A DNA stretch of 47,109 bases from Exiguobacterium sp. (GTDB taxonomy: Bacteria > Bacillota > Bacilli > Exiguobacteriales > Exiguobacteriaceae). The stretch's first letter is position 1. Every line of letters begins with the position of its first letter. A program made the translations under genes and the position numbers. The notes under the pieces are model-generated. The model worked only from the letters and a program-made list of their open reading frames with translations. It was not told the DNA's origin and did not search any database. This document shows, one piece after another, positions 23,786-34,401 of this stretch. The stretch is taken from assembly GCF_020832205.1 (NCBI RefSeq), contig NZ_JAFIFD010000031.1, forward strand, positions 1 to 47,109, read 5' to 3'.

Positions 23786-24811
23786 TTATTTACGCATTTT
23801 CGGGTCGAACGCATCACGCAAGCCGTCGGCAAGCAAGTTGAAGCTGACCATGAGCAAGACGATGATCGTCGATGGGATGACGAGGAGGTACGGGAACGTC
23901 CGTAGCTCTTTATATCCGTCATTGATCAACGTACCGAGTGACGCTTGTGGCGGTTGAAGTCCGATCCCGATGAAGCTGAGGAACGCCTCGAAGAAGATGG
24001 CAGATGGAATCGTGAACATGAGTGTGATGATGATGGCGCCGAGCGTGTTCGGGATCAAGTGTTTGAAGATCAAACGATTGCTTGAAGCACCGAGCGTGCG
24101 GGCAGCCAAAACGAACTCTTGGTTTTTTAGTTTCAAGATCTGCCCGCGGACGAGTCGACTCATCCCGATCCAACCGGTGATGGTCATCGCCAAGATGATG
24201 GTGAAGACCCCTGGGTCAAAGATCAAAATGAACAAGATGATCAAAATCAAGTTTGGTACACCTGTCAAAATCTCTACGAACCGTTGCATGATGTTATCGA
24301 CGCGGCCACCGAAGTAAGCCGAAATTCCGCCGTACGCCACACCGATGACCGTATCGATGATCGCGGCGACGAGACCGATAAAGAGCGAGATGCGTGTCCC
24401 TTCCCAAATCCGTGACCAAAGATCACGGCCGAGGTAGTCGGTCCCGAACCAGTAGTTCTCTTCGACGTTCTTTTGTTCATAGAAGTTGATATCACGGCCA
24501 CCGAGGTTAGCCATGCCGTCAAATCCGGCCCATTCAAGTCCTGTGACTTTTGGCGGAAGTTTCGCTTGCGCGATGTTTTGTGTATACGCGTCGCGTCCTG
24601 ACAGCATCGGTCCGAAGAGCGCGAGTGCGACGAGAATTAAAATGACCGATAGCGAAATGATGGCTGCTTTGTTTTTCTTTAAGCGCATCCATGCATCTTG
24701 CCAGAAGTTTAAACTTTTTCCTGCGATCCGTTCAGCGAGCTGTTCGTTCATTTCGACCGGTTGGAACATGTCTTGGTCGAACTGCTCGTATTTTTTTTTA
24801 TTTTCAATCAT
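23786..24811 (-). CDS. oppC: Oligopeptide ABC transporter permease OppC
   Basis: A 341-residue inner-membrane permease with a long cytoplasmic N-terminus (about 1-45), six membrane spans and the EAA loop (EFVLAARTLGASSNRLIFKH) that contacts the ATPases. A periplasm-like outer loop with NYWFGTDYLGRDLWSR is typical of OppC/DppC. Its ATG shares one base with the oppB stop (TGATG), indicating translational coupling. Confidence 0.95.
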   Translation of the reverse strand: MIENKKKYEQFDQDMFQPVEMNEQLAERIAGKSLNFWQDAWMRLKKNKAAIISLSVILILVALALFGPMLSGRDAYTQNIAQAKLPPKVTGLEWAGFDGMANLGGRDINFYEQKNVEENYWFGTDYLGRDLWSRIWEGTRISLFIGLVAAIIDTVIGVAYGGISAYFGGRVDNIMQRFVEILTGVPNLILIILFILIFDPGVFTIILAMTITGWIGMSRLVRGQILKLKNQEFVLAARTLGASSNRLIFKHLIPNTLGAIIITLMFTIPSAIFFEAFLSFIGIGLQPPQASLGTLINDGYKELRTFPYLLVIPSTIIVLLMVSFNLLADGLRDAFDPKMRK

Positions 24812-25737
24812 CAGTTATCCCCCCCAAGACGAATACGTGGGTCAACGACTCCGTAGAGCAAATCGACGAGTAAAATGATCAAGATGAAGAGCGCCGAGAA
24901 GAACAGGGTCGTACCCATGATGACCGAATAGTCATTCAACGTAATCGACGTAACGAACAATTCACCAAGTCCTGGCACGGCAAAGATTTTCTCGATAACG
25001 AACGTCCCTGTCAATAAGGCAGCTGTCATCGGGCCAAGAATCGTGATGGCCGGAATGATGGCGTTACGCACCATGTGTTTCCACACGATGGCATTCCCCG
25101 TCAGCCCTTTCGCCTTGGCGAGCGTGACGTAATCTTGACCGGTGACTTCTAGCATCTCAGTCCGGACGAAACGGGCAATCGAAGCCGTAACCCCGAGCGA
25201 GAGCGAGATGGTCGGTAAGATCGTGTGCGCCGGAGAATCCCAGAACGCAACAGGCAATACGCCCCACTTTACGCCCACATAGTACTGAAGGAGGGCCGCA
25301 AAGACGAACGATGGGACGGAAATCCCGATAACAGAGACGAACATTGAACCATAATCGATGAACGTGTTATGACGAATTGCCGCCACGATTCCGAGCAATA
25401 GTCCTACGAACGTACCGAGTATCAACGCTTGAGCACCTAACTGGGCCGATGGACCGATTCGTTCCATAATCAATTCCGTCACTGGACGGTTAGCCGTACG
25501 GAATGAAATGCCGAGGTCACCTTGTAACAGGTTCCCCATGTAAGTCGCATAACGAACCGGAAGTGGATCGTTGAGTCCGTAACGATCGTTCAAGATTTGA
25601 ATTTGCGTATCCGTCAATTTCTCCTGGTTTTGGTACGGCGAACCCGGTAACAGGTCCATCAGGAAAAATGTGAACGTCGCAATCAAGAAGAACGTGATGA
25701 GGCCGTAAGTCAGCCGTTGCAAAAGATAACGTCCCAT
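24811..25737 (-). CDS. oppB: Oligopeptide ABC transporter permease OppB
   Basis: A 308-residue inner-membrane permease with six spans. The N-terminal MGRYLLQRLTYGLITFF is typical of OppB/DppB, and the EAA loop reads DYVTLAKAKGLTGNAIVWKH. It pairs with OppC. It has its own possible promoter in the 300-bp gap after oppA, with GGGGG about 9 nt before its ATG. Confidence 0.95.
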   Translation of the reverse strand: MGRYLLQRLTYGLITFFLIATFTFFLMDLLPGSPYQNQEKLTDTQIQILNDRYGLNDPLPVRYATYMGNLLQGDLGISFRTANRPVTELIMERIGPSAQLGAQALILGTFVGLLLGIVAAIRHNTFIDYGSMFVSVIGISVPSFVFAALLQYYVGVKWGVLPVAFWDSPAHTILPTISLSLGVTASIARFVRTEMLEVTGQDYVTLAKAKGLTGNAIVWKHMVRNAIIPAITILGPMTAALLTGTFVIEKIFAVPGLGELFVTSITLNDYSVIMGTTLFFSALFILIILLVDLLYGVVDPRIRLGGDN

Positions 25738-26003
25738 AAATAAAAACCCCCTGTTTTTCTAAATATATCTATGCTTGCACCAACAGCGTCACTATGACAT
25801 ATTTCCCTATTCTTGAATTCACAAAATGAAAGGAATTTTCTGAAAGAATAGGTCAAACGTCATCTCAAGGCTCTTAGTACAGCACATGAAAATCGCAAAG
25901 TACTCACTTTATGAAGTATTCTGAATTTTCACTGTTACTACATTATACTTTACCAACAAAACATTTGAATAGTGTTTTCTCTTATTTCTAATTTTTTTTT
26001 AGA
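25738..26003 (-). promoter_or_regulatory. oppA-oppB intergenic region with internal promoter
   Basis: The 302-bp gap holds the oppA terminator, then on the minus strand a possible promoter (TTCAAA at 25964-25969, 16 nt, TATAAT at 25942-25947). A CodY-like stretch AATTTTCTGAAAGAA begins near 25831 and matches 12 of 15 consensus bases. A terminator plus a promoter would allow more OppA than OppBCDF, as binding proteins are usually in excess. I see no reading frame here. Confidence 0.5.
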
Positions 26004-26034
26004 AAACGGGGGACATGCTGTCGCATGCCCCCGC
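26004..26034 (-). terminator. Hairpin terminator (attenuator) after oppA
   Basis: CGGGGGCATGC and GCATGTCCCCCG pair with one bulged base around GACA and are followed by TTTTCT. It ends or reduces transcription before oppB. Confidence 0.8.
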
Positions 26035-26039
26035 GCTCT

Positions 26040-27656
26040 TTAGTTGATGTCGACGTATTTGTACTGGTAGTCAGCACCGAATAGTTGACGGTTGAAGTTT
26101 TCGACGTTTGGACGAATCAAGTAAGCGACACCTGCTTGATAGATCGGCATGATCGCTTGGTCTTGTTCGATCAACAATTGTTCAGCTTCTTTAAACTTGT
26201 CATAACGGGCATCAATTGCCGTCTCAGCTGACGCTTCGTCGATGAGACGATCGTAATCGGCCGAGCTGTAGTTGATGTCGTTTTGACCGTTGTTCGATGT
26301 GAAGATCCCAAGGTTTGTGAGCGGATCTTGATAGTCAGGACCCCAAAGGGCGAATGAAATCTGGTAGTCCCCGCTCGCTTCACGCTCGAGTTTATTGTTA
26401 AACGGTTGTTGAGCGATGTTGACCGTCACGTTCGGCAAGTTTGCCTCGATTTGGCCTTTCATGTACTCAGAGATTTGTTTCGATACTTCAGAGTCGAATG
26501 AGAGAAGTTCGATTGTGAGCGCTTCGCCGCCCGTCGCTTCTTCCCAAAGCGTCGCCGCTTCGTCTGCGTTCGTCTCAAAGTATTGAAGACCTTCTGTGTA
26601 ATCCGTTCCGTCTTCATATTTGATGAAGTCTTTCGGGATGAAAGATGTCGTTGCAATCGAACCGTTGTTCAAAAGTTGGTCGATGATCCCAGACGGGTCG
26701 ACCGCGCGTGCGACCGCTTTACGGGCGTTCACGTCAGCGAACACTTCATCTTCGTGGTTGAACTTGAAGTATCCGACGGCTGAACGGAGACCTGTGTTGA
26801 AGTCTTCGCTGTCTTGGAAGGCAGCGACTTGCTCTGAAGCGAGGCCGGCGTAGTCGACTTCACCAGCTTCGAACAAGTTGACGACTGTCGATGTCTCTTT
26901 GACGACACGAACATCGACTTTGTCGAGAGCGACGTTGTCTTTGTCCCAATACGTGTCGTTTTTCGTCAAAACGTAGCCTTGCTCACGATCCCATTGCGAC
27001 CATGTGAACGGTCCGTTGTAAAGAAGGTTGTCGACGTTCGTCGCGAAGTCTGAACCTTTTTCAGTTGCAAACGCTTCGTTGACCGGTGTGAACGTACCGA
27101 ACGACGTGAGTGAGAGGAACGATGGGTCTGGACGCTCAAGTGTGACTTCGAGTGTCTTCTCATCGATAGCTTTCACCCCGAGCTCTTCTTTTGGAACGTC
27201 GCCCGCGTTGATCGCGTCCGCGTTTTTGAGCGTGCTCATGATGTAAGCGTATTGTGAACCTGTTTCAGGGTCGACGGCGCGTTGCCATGCGTAGACGAAG
27301 TCGTTCGCTGTGACCGGTTCTCCGTTTGACCACTCGGCGTCACGAAGTGTGAACGTGTAGACGGTCTCGTCTTCGTTCAATTCCGGCTCGCCTTCTGCCA
27401 TCGCTGGTACGGCTTGACCGTCTTTATCGAGGCGGTAAAGTCCCTCCATCGTGTTCGCAATCAAGTTGAATGCGACCGCGTCTGTTGCAAGTGCCGGGTC
27501 GGCTGTCGTAATGTCAGACGTATCTGTCAAGCGGAGTACTTTTTCTCCGTTCGAAGATGAACCGCCGTCAGAGTCTCCGCCAGTCGAACAAGCGGCGAGT
27601 ACTGAACCGAGCGCTAAGATGAGTGTCATCATTAGCAAGATCGATTTTTTCTTCAT
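26040..27656 (-). CDS. oppA: Oligopeptide-binding lipoprotein OppA
   Basis: A 538-residue family-5 extracellular solute-binding protein. A lipoprotein signal ends in VLAAC (Cys22), followed by a Ser/Gly/Asp linker and the mature domain with family motifs (ADPALATDAVAFNLIANTMEGL near 55, NEDETVYTFTLRDAEWSNGEPVTANDF near 95). It captures peptides outside the membrane and hands them to OppBC. It is first in oppABCDF, with a good promoter and a CodY-like box upstream, pointing to repression in rich medium. Confidence 0.95.
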   Translation of the reverse strand: MKKKSILLMMTLILALGSVLAACSTGGDSDGGSSSNGEKVLRLTDTSDITTADPALATDAVAFNLIANTMEGLYRLDKDGQAVPAMAEGEPELNEDETVYTFTLRDAEWSNGEPVTANDFVYAWQRAVDPETGSQYAYIMSTLKNADAINAGDVPKEELGVKAIDEKTLEVTLERPDPSFLSLTSFGTFTPVNEAFATEKGSDFATNVDNLLYNGPFTWSQWDREQGYVLTKNDTYWDKDNVALDKVDVRVVKETSTVVNLFEAGEVDYAGLASEQVAAFQDSEDFNTGLRSAVGYFKFNHEDEVFADVNARKAVARAVDPSGIIDQLLNNGSIATTSFIPKDFIKYEDGTDYTEGLQYFETNADEAATLWEEATGGEALTIELLSFDSEVSKQISEYMKGQIEANLPNVTVNIAQQPFNNKLEREASGDYQISFALWGPDYQDPLTNLGIFTSNNGQNDINYSSADYDRLIDEASAETAIDARYDKFKEAEQLLIEQDQAIMPIYQAGVAYLIRPNVENFNRQLFGADYQYKYVDIN

Positions 27657-27726
27657 AGTGATATCCCCTTTCTGAAACTATATTGCTTGGCGCATCGTCG
27701 GAACGTAACATCTTACTTTTTTCTTT

Positions 27727-27741
27727 AATTTTCTGAATATT
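27727..27741 (-). promoter_or_regulatory. CodY-like box upstream of oppA
   Basis: AATTTTCTGAATATT matches the CodY consensus AATTTTCWGAAAATT at 14 of 15 positions. It lies about 30-40 nt downstream of the predicted transcription start, where bound CodY would block elongation. Confidence 0.7.
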
Positions 27742-27774
27742 TCATAAAGTATCCGACGAAAGAACGTTAGGGCT

Positions 27775-27804
27775 ATTGTAAAAAATTTTTAATCAAACTG
27801 TCAA
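27775..27804 (-). promoter_or_regulatory. SigA promoter of oppA
   Basis: On the minus strand TTGACA (27799-27804) and TACAAT (27775-27780) are separated by 18 nt. Confidence 0.75.
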
Positions 27805-27929
27805 CTAGTTGATAAACCGCTCTCATTTTTCAAACTTCTCTCTCGCCAGAACGATAGAACTACTAGTATCATAGAGCCATGAAGGATGGGAGCCGATTTA
27901 AGTCATCCGGTTGAAAGGAGTTTGACACA

Positions 27930-28298
27930 TTGAAAAATTTTAGAGCGATATTAATCGTTTTAGGGATTGTCACAATTACATACACGATTTGGTCGTATGC
28001 ATCGTACTATCGGCCGGAAACGTTTTTATTCCATGTGAGCGGTGGACTGTTCGTCGGCGGGATGATCGTCTTCGCGATCGGCATGTTCTCACAAATGAGC
28101 GCATCCGGTCTATTCGACGGCATCATGTACGGCTTCAAGCGGAATCGACGAGCGAAATTGAAAGAAATCGATCCGGACTATGAAGAAGACGAAGATGCGA
28201 CACCGGAGGAACGGACCGAACGGAAACAAAACGCTCGGCGTTGGATTTATATCGGCATCGTGAGTATTCTCGTCTCGTTCGCCCTCTCGTTCGTTTGA
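27930..28298 (+). CDS. DUF3899-like small membrane protein
   Basis: A 122-residue membrane protein with spans at about 5-25, 35-55 and 103-121. Between the second and third span is a charged cytoplasmic loop (GFKRNRRAKLKEIDPDYEEDEDATPEERTERKQ). This layout, with hydrophobic ends and a charged centre, matches DUF3899 proteins as I remember them; the function is unknown. The start is TTG at 27930, supported by GAAAGGAG about 10 nt upstream. It lies between the divergent oppA and the trpS leader. Confidence 0.7.
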   Translation: MKNFRAILIVLGIVTITYTIWSYASYYRPETFLFHVSGGLFVGGMIVFAIGMFSQMSASGLFDGIMYGFKRNRRAKLKEIDPDYEEDEDATPEERTERKQNARRWIYIGIVSILVSFALSFV

Positions 28299-28344
28299 CC
28301 TTCCCGTTTTTTCGTCCGTATGCTAAACTGAAATGAGAATAAAA

Positions 28345-29606
<1,262 letters not shown>

Positions 29607-29613
29607 ACTGCCG

Positions 29614-29645
29614 CACCGCTCTTTCATTCGAGCGGTGTTTTTTTA
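29614..29645 (+). terminator. Terminator of trpS
   Basis: CACCGCTC and GAGCGGTG pair around TTTCATTC and are followed by seven T. Confidence 0.88.
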
Positions 29646-29650
29646 CGCAC

Positions 29651-29680
29651 AAAAAAGAGAGACAGGCGTCCCTGTCTCTC
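29651..29680 (-). terminator. Terminator of the second oppA-like gene
   Basis: GAGAGACAGG and CCTGTCTCTC form a perfect 10-bp stem around a 4-nt loop, followed by TTTTTT on the minus strand. Confidence 0.9.
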
Positions 29681-29696
29681 TCAGTGATGTGTAATC

Positions 29697-31364
29697 TTAT
29701 TCTTTACCTTCGATGAATGCCCACTTGTACGAGTAGTCAGCGCCGAACGCGTGTTCAACGATGTCTTTCACGTATGGCTTCGTGAGGCGAGCCGATCCCC
29801 GTTGGTAAACTGGTGAGATTGCGCTCTCTTCAAGAACGATTTTCTCTGCTGCTGCGAGGTCAGCCCAACGCTGTTCAGCATCTGTGCTTGTTTTCGCCGA
29901 TTCGATGAGTGCATCGAACTCTTCGTTCGACCACTTACCACGGTTGTATGGTCCGTCAGTGACGAAGAGGTCAACGAATGTCATTGGATCCTGGTAGTCA
30001 GGTCCCCAACCAGCGAATGACATTTCGAAATCGCCAGCGCTTTCGAGTTCAAGTTTGTTGTTGAACGGTTGTTGCTTGATTGTGACAGTCATACCTTCGA
30101 GGTTCTTCTCGAGTTCACCTTTGATGAACTCACCGATTTGCTTCGCAGTCTCTGAGTCGTAGTTCAAGAACTCAAGTTCAACTGTGTCTGTACCGAGTTC
30201 TTCAAGTCCAGCTTCCCAAAGTTGCTTCGCTTCTTCTGGGTCGTAGCCGCCGATGTCTCCGTTGATGTCACGGAAGTCGTTGCCGTCAGGACCTGTTACG
30301 AAGTCTTTCGGTACGAGGTAGTTCGCAGGGATCGATCCGTTCGCGAGGAGCGTCTCTGAGATTGCTGCTTTATCGTAAGCGCGGTCGATCGCGTTACGGA
30401 TGTTTTGGTTGTCAAGCGCTTCTACAGCTGAGTTGAATTGGAGGTAGAAGAGTGTAGGTTCGACGACAGTTGAGAAGTCTTCGCTGTCTTGGAACTGGGC
30501 AACGAGCTCAGAAGTCAAGCCAGTGCGGTCAACGTCACCGTTCTCGTACAAGTTAACGCCCGTTTGGACTTCTTTTACGACGCGGAAGTTGATCTCGTCA
30601 AGTTTGACTGATTCTGCATCCCAATACTCTTCGTTTTTAACCATTTTCCAGCCTTGTTCGCGCTCCCAGTTTTCGAGTTTGAACGGTCCGTTGTAAAGAG
30701 TTGTCTCTGCAGACGTCCCGAGGTTCTCGCCTTGCTCTTGGTCGAATGACTCAAGTTTAGGCATAAATACGCCGAAGCTTGTGAGACCGAGGAAGTAATC
30801 AGCTGGTGCTTTCAATTTAACTTCAAGTGTTTGCTCATCGACAGCTGTGACGCCGACTGCATCGCGCTCGCCATCGCCTGTATTATATTCATCAGCACCT
30901 TCGATTGGTGACATGACGTATGCATATTGTGAACCGTTATCCGGGTTCAATACTTCTTTCCAACCGTATTCGAAGTCGTTAGCCGTTACAGGCTCTCCGT
31001 TTGACCAAGTAGCGCCTTCACGGATTTTGAACGTGTAAGTCAAGCCGTCTTCAGATACTTCGTGTGATTCGGCCATACCAGGTGTTGGGTTGTCTTCTTC
31101 GTCCATGCGATAAAGACCTTCCATAACGTTGTTCAATACGTTGAACGATACTGAGTCAGTAGCGAGCGTCGGGTTAAGTGAAGGAATATCTGAACCTTCG
31201 AGCAAGTTGAGGACTTGCGCTTCATCCGGCGTACCTTCTGAACCAGATCCGTTTGAACCTGTTTCGTTGTTAGTCGTGTCGTCCCCACCCGAGCAAGCTG
31301 CTAGAAACGCACTCGAGATGAGCGTGACTGACGTTGCTAAAGCAAAACCTTTTTTCTTATTCAT
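29697..31364 (-). CDS. Second oligopeptide-binding lipoprotein (OppA paralogue)
   Basis: A 555-residue family-5 binding protein. The lipoprotein signal ends FLAAC (Cys24), followed by a Gly/Ser/Asp linker. The mature part is clearly related to the OppA at 26040-27656 throughout (for example TLATDSVSFNVLNNVMEGLYRMD and YNGPFKLENWEREQGW), so it arose by duplication. It has no permease genes and is flanked by terminators, so it probably feeds OppBCDF with a different peptide range (inference). Its promoter carries a CodY-like box in the spacer. Confidence 0.93.
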   Translation of the reverse strand: MNKKKGFALATSVTLISSAFLAACSGGDDTTNNETGSNGSGSEGTPDEAQVLNLLEGSDIPSLNPTLATDSVSFNVLNNVMEGLYRMDEEDNPTPGMAESHEVSEDGLTYTFKIREGATWSNGEPVTANDFEYGWKEVLNPDNGSQYAYVMSPIEGADEYNTGDGERDAVGVTAVDEQTLEVKLKAPADYFLGLTSFGVFMPKLESFDQEQGENLGTSAETTLYNGPFKLENWEREQGWKMVKNEEYWDAESVKLDEINFRVVKEVQTGVNLYENGDVDRTGLTSELVAQFQDSEDFSTVVEPTLFYLQFNSAVEALDNQNIRNAIDRAYDKAAISETLLANGSIPANYLVPKDFVTGPDGNDFRDINGDIGGYDPEEAKQLWEAGLEELGTDTVELEFLNYDSETAKQIGEFIKGELEKNLEGMTVTIKQQPFNNKLELESAGDFEMSFAGWGPDYQDPMTFVDLFVTDGPYNRGKWSNEEFDALIESAKTSTDAEQRWADLAAAEKIVLEESAISPVYQRGSARLTKPYVKDIVEHAFGADYSYKWAFIEGKE

Positions 31365-31468
31365 TGCGATGACCCCCTGATTTTTTTCGGTTTAACAGAA
31401 TGAACGATGGTAGAAAATTCAGTCATTTTCCACTTTACAAAATTTGCTACCACAATCCCGTTGAAGCA

Positions 31469-31496
31469 ATAATACAATATTCTGATAATTTTGCAA
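31469..31496 (-). promoter_or_regulatory. Promoter of the second oppA gene with CodY-like box in the spacer
   Basis: On the minus strand TTGCAA (31491-31496) and TATTAT (31469-31474) are separated by 16 nt. The spacer itself, 31476-31490, reads AATATTCTGATAATT on the plus strand and matches the CodY consensus at 13 of 15 positions, a direct occlusion arrangement. Confidence 0.65.
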
Positions 31497-31537
31497 AGTA
31501 TTTATTTTGATTTTTCTAAAAAATTTTTACCATAGTC

Positions 31538-31567
31538 GAAAAGCCCGCCTAAAAAGACGGGCTTTTT
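31538..31567. terminator. Terminator of the third OppA-like gene
   Basis: AAAAGCCCG and CGGGCTTTTT flank a short A-rich loop. On the minus strand it follows the stop of the 510-residue gene, overlapping its last bases, and ends in TTTTCG. Confidence 0.8.
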
Positions 31568-31569
31568 GC

Positions 31570-33102
31570 TCATTTTTTATAAACTTTCGAAAAATGTAGG
31601 ACGTACGAAGGACCGATGACTGGAAATCCAATTTCCGCATATTTGCCATCGACCGCGTACGTTCTTCCAGCTTGATAGATTGGAATAACGACAGCTTGAT
31701 CGAGCAAGTGCTGTTCAGCTTGCCGATACTTCGCATCGCGCGCTGCCAACGCCTCTGTCGCCCGAGCGTCCGCCATCAGTTGATCGTACGTTTCGTCGGC
31801 GTAACCGCTCGAGTTTAAATAATTGTCCGTCTCGAACTGGGTCAAATAAGCGCTAAGCCCGGGGGAGTCCGGTTGCCATCCCGAGAGTGACAACGCATAA
31901 TCCCCTGCGACTTCTTTCCTAACTTTCTCACCGAGCGGAAGTTCGATGATGTTGACGGTGAGTCCGTCGAGTTGTTCAAAGTCTTGCTTGATCGACTGGG
32001 CAATTTGTCTCGCTTCATCGTCGACGAAGCTGAGAAGCTCGATTTCGATCGTTTCTTGTTGCAACCGTTCTTTCACGGTTTCGAACGTTTCGGCCGCATC
32101 CCCTTCGAGTGCGGCGTTCGCTTCCGTCTCATCGATGACGAGCAAGCGCTCCGTCGGCCGCTCGGCCCGTGCGAGTTTCGAAGCGATCACCTCCCGGTCA
32201 AGCGCAAGGGCGAGGCTTTGTCTGAACTCGGTGTCATCAAACGGATACTCGTCGACGTTCGGTTTTAAATAGAAGACGCCGCTCCGCGGGATATCGACGA
32301 TTTCCCCTTCGAACGATTCGAAAGCGGCTTCTTCCGTACCGTACGGGATTGGATGGATGCCGGTCGTCTCTTGATCGAGTGCCGCATCGGCCCATACGGT
32401 AATTTTCTCGATCATGACATCATCCGCTTCGTGATATTTTTCGTTTTTGACGAGCGTCATCTGGGCCGCGTCAATCGACTCGATATGGAACGGGCCGTTC
32501 CCGTCAAGTTCTTGCCATTCGCCAATCCCTGTTTGGGGTAGGAAAGCCGGCATGGCGAGGATTTCTTCGAATCCTTCCATCGGCCGTTCAAGCGTCACTT
32601 CAAGTGTCGATGGATCGAGCGCCCGAACACCGAGCGTCTCCGGTTCGTTCGTCCCGAGGCTGACCGCTTTTCCGTTCACGACATCTTCTAAGAAGAAACT
32701 GAACGGGGAATTCGTGTCATCGTCGGCGAGCATGCGGAATCGCTCGACGAACGTCTCGGCCGTCACCGCCTCGCCGTTGAATGACTGGCTGTCTTTTAAC
32801 GTGAACGTATATGTCGTCCCGTCATCCGACCGCGACATCGATTCGACGAGCCCCGGCTCGACTGAACCGTCGTTTCCGAATCGATACAACCCTTCATAAA
32901 TGTGGGACAAGATCGTCTGCGAGCTCGGATCGATGGCGAGTAGCGTGTTCGGCTGCTCCGGTAACGTCTCTCCGTGGATCGTGATCACTTGTTCTTCTGG
33001 TGATGCCAGTTCTCGTGCCGTGTCTCGTTGTCCGTACCAAAGGATGAAAAAAAGGATAAGGACTGAACCTAACAAGGCGGCACCGATGAAAAATCGTTTC
33101 AT
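31570..33102 (-). CDS. OppA-like peptide-binding protein anchored by a membrane helix
   Basis: A 510-residue family-5 binding protein, more divergent than the other two (motifs SHIYEGLYRFGNDGSVEPGL near 66 and DDGTTYTFTLKDSQSFNGEAV near 95). It has no lipobox, and I see no cysteine anywhere. Instead residues 4-23 form a hydrophobic helix with no clear signal-peptidase site, suggesting an uncleaved anchor. It has no permease genes and is followed by a terminator. A peptide sensor or an accessory OppA are both possible. Start: ATG with GAGAGGAG 8 nt upstream. Confidence 0.85.
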   Translation of the reverse strand: MKRFFIGAALLGSVLILFFILWYGQRDTARELASPEEQVITIHGETLPEQPNTLLAIDPSSQTILSHIYEGLYRFGNDGSVEPGLVESMSRSDDGTTYTFTLKDSQSFNGEAVTAETFVERFRMLADDDTNSPFSFFLEDVVNGKAVSLGTNEPETLGVRALDPSTLEVTLERPMEGFEEILAMPAFLPQTGIGEWQELDGNGPFHIESIDAAQMTLVKNEKYHEADDVMIEKITVWADAALDQETTGIHPIPYGTEEAAFESFEGEIVDIPRSGVFYLKPNVDEYPFDDTEFRQSLALALDREVIASKLARAERPTERLLVIDETEANAALEGDAAETFETVKERLQQETIEIELLSFVDDEARQIAQSIKQDFEQLDGLTVNIIELPLGEKVRKEVAGDYALSLSGWQPDSPGLSAYLTQFETDNYLNSSGYADETYDQLMADARATEALAARDAKYRQAEQHLLDQAVVIPIYQAGRTYAVDGKYAEIGFPVIGPSYVLHFSKVYKK

Positions 33103-33168
33103 CTCGCATTCTCCTCTCTGTTAGACCAACCCTTATACCCTACCCGTTTTTGGTACGATTTTCTACTA

Positions 33169-34401
33169 TTAGTCTGTCACTTTCGCGAAAGCAAGCGTCG
33201 CGTTGTGGCCCCCGAAGCCAAGTGAGTTGCTCAGTGCATACTGGATATCAAGTTCCCGGTTTCCTTCTCGAACGTAGTCGAGGTCACAATCCGCTGCGGG
33301 TGACGCACAGTGGATCGTCGGATGAATCTTCCCTTCATGGATCGACAGCGCCGTAATGACGGCTTCTACGCCCCCGGCCGCGCCGAGCAAATGCCCGATC
33401 ATCGATTTCGATGAGTTGACGGCGAGTTTATCGGCATGTTCCCCGAACACGTTCCGAATCGCTTTCGTCTCGAGCATGTCGTTGAGCGGCGTGCTCGTCC
33501 CGTGGGCGTTAATGTACTGGACGTCCTCAGGGCGAATTCCTGCGTCGCGGAGCGCCTCGCTCATCGCTTTCGAACCGCCTTCCGCTTCTGGGGACGGCGC
33601 CGTGATATGGTACGCGTCCGAGCTCATGCCGTAGCCGACGACTTCAGCGTAAATTTTCGCACCGCGCGCTTTCGCATGCTCGTATTCCTCGAGAACGAGC
33701 ACACCAGCGCCTTCTCCCATGATGAAACCGTCTCGGTTCTCATCGAACGGGCGGCACGCCGTTTCCGGGTCTGGATTCGTCGACAATGCTTTGTTCGCAC
33801 AAAATCCTGCGAACGAGAGCGGAGTGATCGGCGCCTCGGCACCGCCTGCAAACATGGCGAGCGCGTCACCACGTTGAATGACACGGAACGCTTCCCCGAT
33901 CGAGTTCGTGCCCGATGCACAAGCCGTCACCGAGCAGTTGCTCGGTCCTTTCGCCCCGAGGTAGATCGACACTTGGCCGCTCGCCATGTTCGGGATCATC
34001 ATCGGGATGAAGAACGGACTGATACGGCGCGGCCCGCGCTCGTGAAGCACGGCCGACTGCTTGTCGATCGTCTCGACGCCGCCAATCCCGCTTCCGATCC
34101 ACGTTCCGACTTTGTCAGGAGCGGCTGCGACATCGAGTCCGCTATCTTTGTGAGCGGCGTCTGCCGCTAAAATCGAATATTGGATAAACGAGTCCATCTT
34201 GCGGATCTCTTTCGGCTCTACCAAATGGCTGATATCCCACGATTTGACTTCAGCCCCGACTTTCGCCGGATACTGGTCGATATCGATTTTTGTCAACGTG
34301 TCGACGGCGTTGTCCCCGTTCAATAACCGTGTCCACATTTCCGTGACATCATTGCCTAACGGTGATACGACACCTAACCCTGTAATGACTACTCGTTTCA
34401 T
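33169..34401 (-). CDS. fabF: 3-oxoacyl-[acyl-carrier-protein] synthase II FabF
   Basis: A 410-residue condensing enzyme that extends acyl-ACP with malonyl-ACP. The Cys-His-His triad is Cys161 (VTACASG), His300 (NAHGTST) and His337 ([11 protein letters not shown]). The length is normal for KAS II. Its start overlaps the fabH stop by 4 nt (ATGA), so the pair is cotranscribed and coupled under the FapR site before fabH. Confidence 0.97.
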   Translation of the reverse strand: MKRVVITGLGVVSPLGNDVTEMWTRLLNGDNAVDTLTKIDIDQYPAKVGAEVKSWDISHLVEPKEIRKMDSFIQYSILAADAAHKDSGLDVAAAPDKVGTWIGSGIGGVETIDKQSAVLHERGPRRISPFFIPMMIPNMASGQVSIYLGAKGPSNCSVTACASGTNSIGEAFRVIQRGDALAMFAGGAEAPITPLSFAGFCANKALSTNPDPETACRPFDENRDGFIMGEGAGVLVLEEYEHAKARGAKIYAEVVGYGMSSDAYHITAPSPEAEGGSKAMSEALRDAGIRPEDVQYINAHGTSTPLNDMLETKAIRNVFGEHADKLAVNSSKSMIGHLLGAAGGVEAVITALSIHEGKIHPTIHCASPAADCDLDYVREGNRELDIQYALSNSLGFGGHNATLAFAKVTD

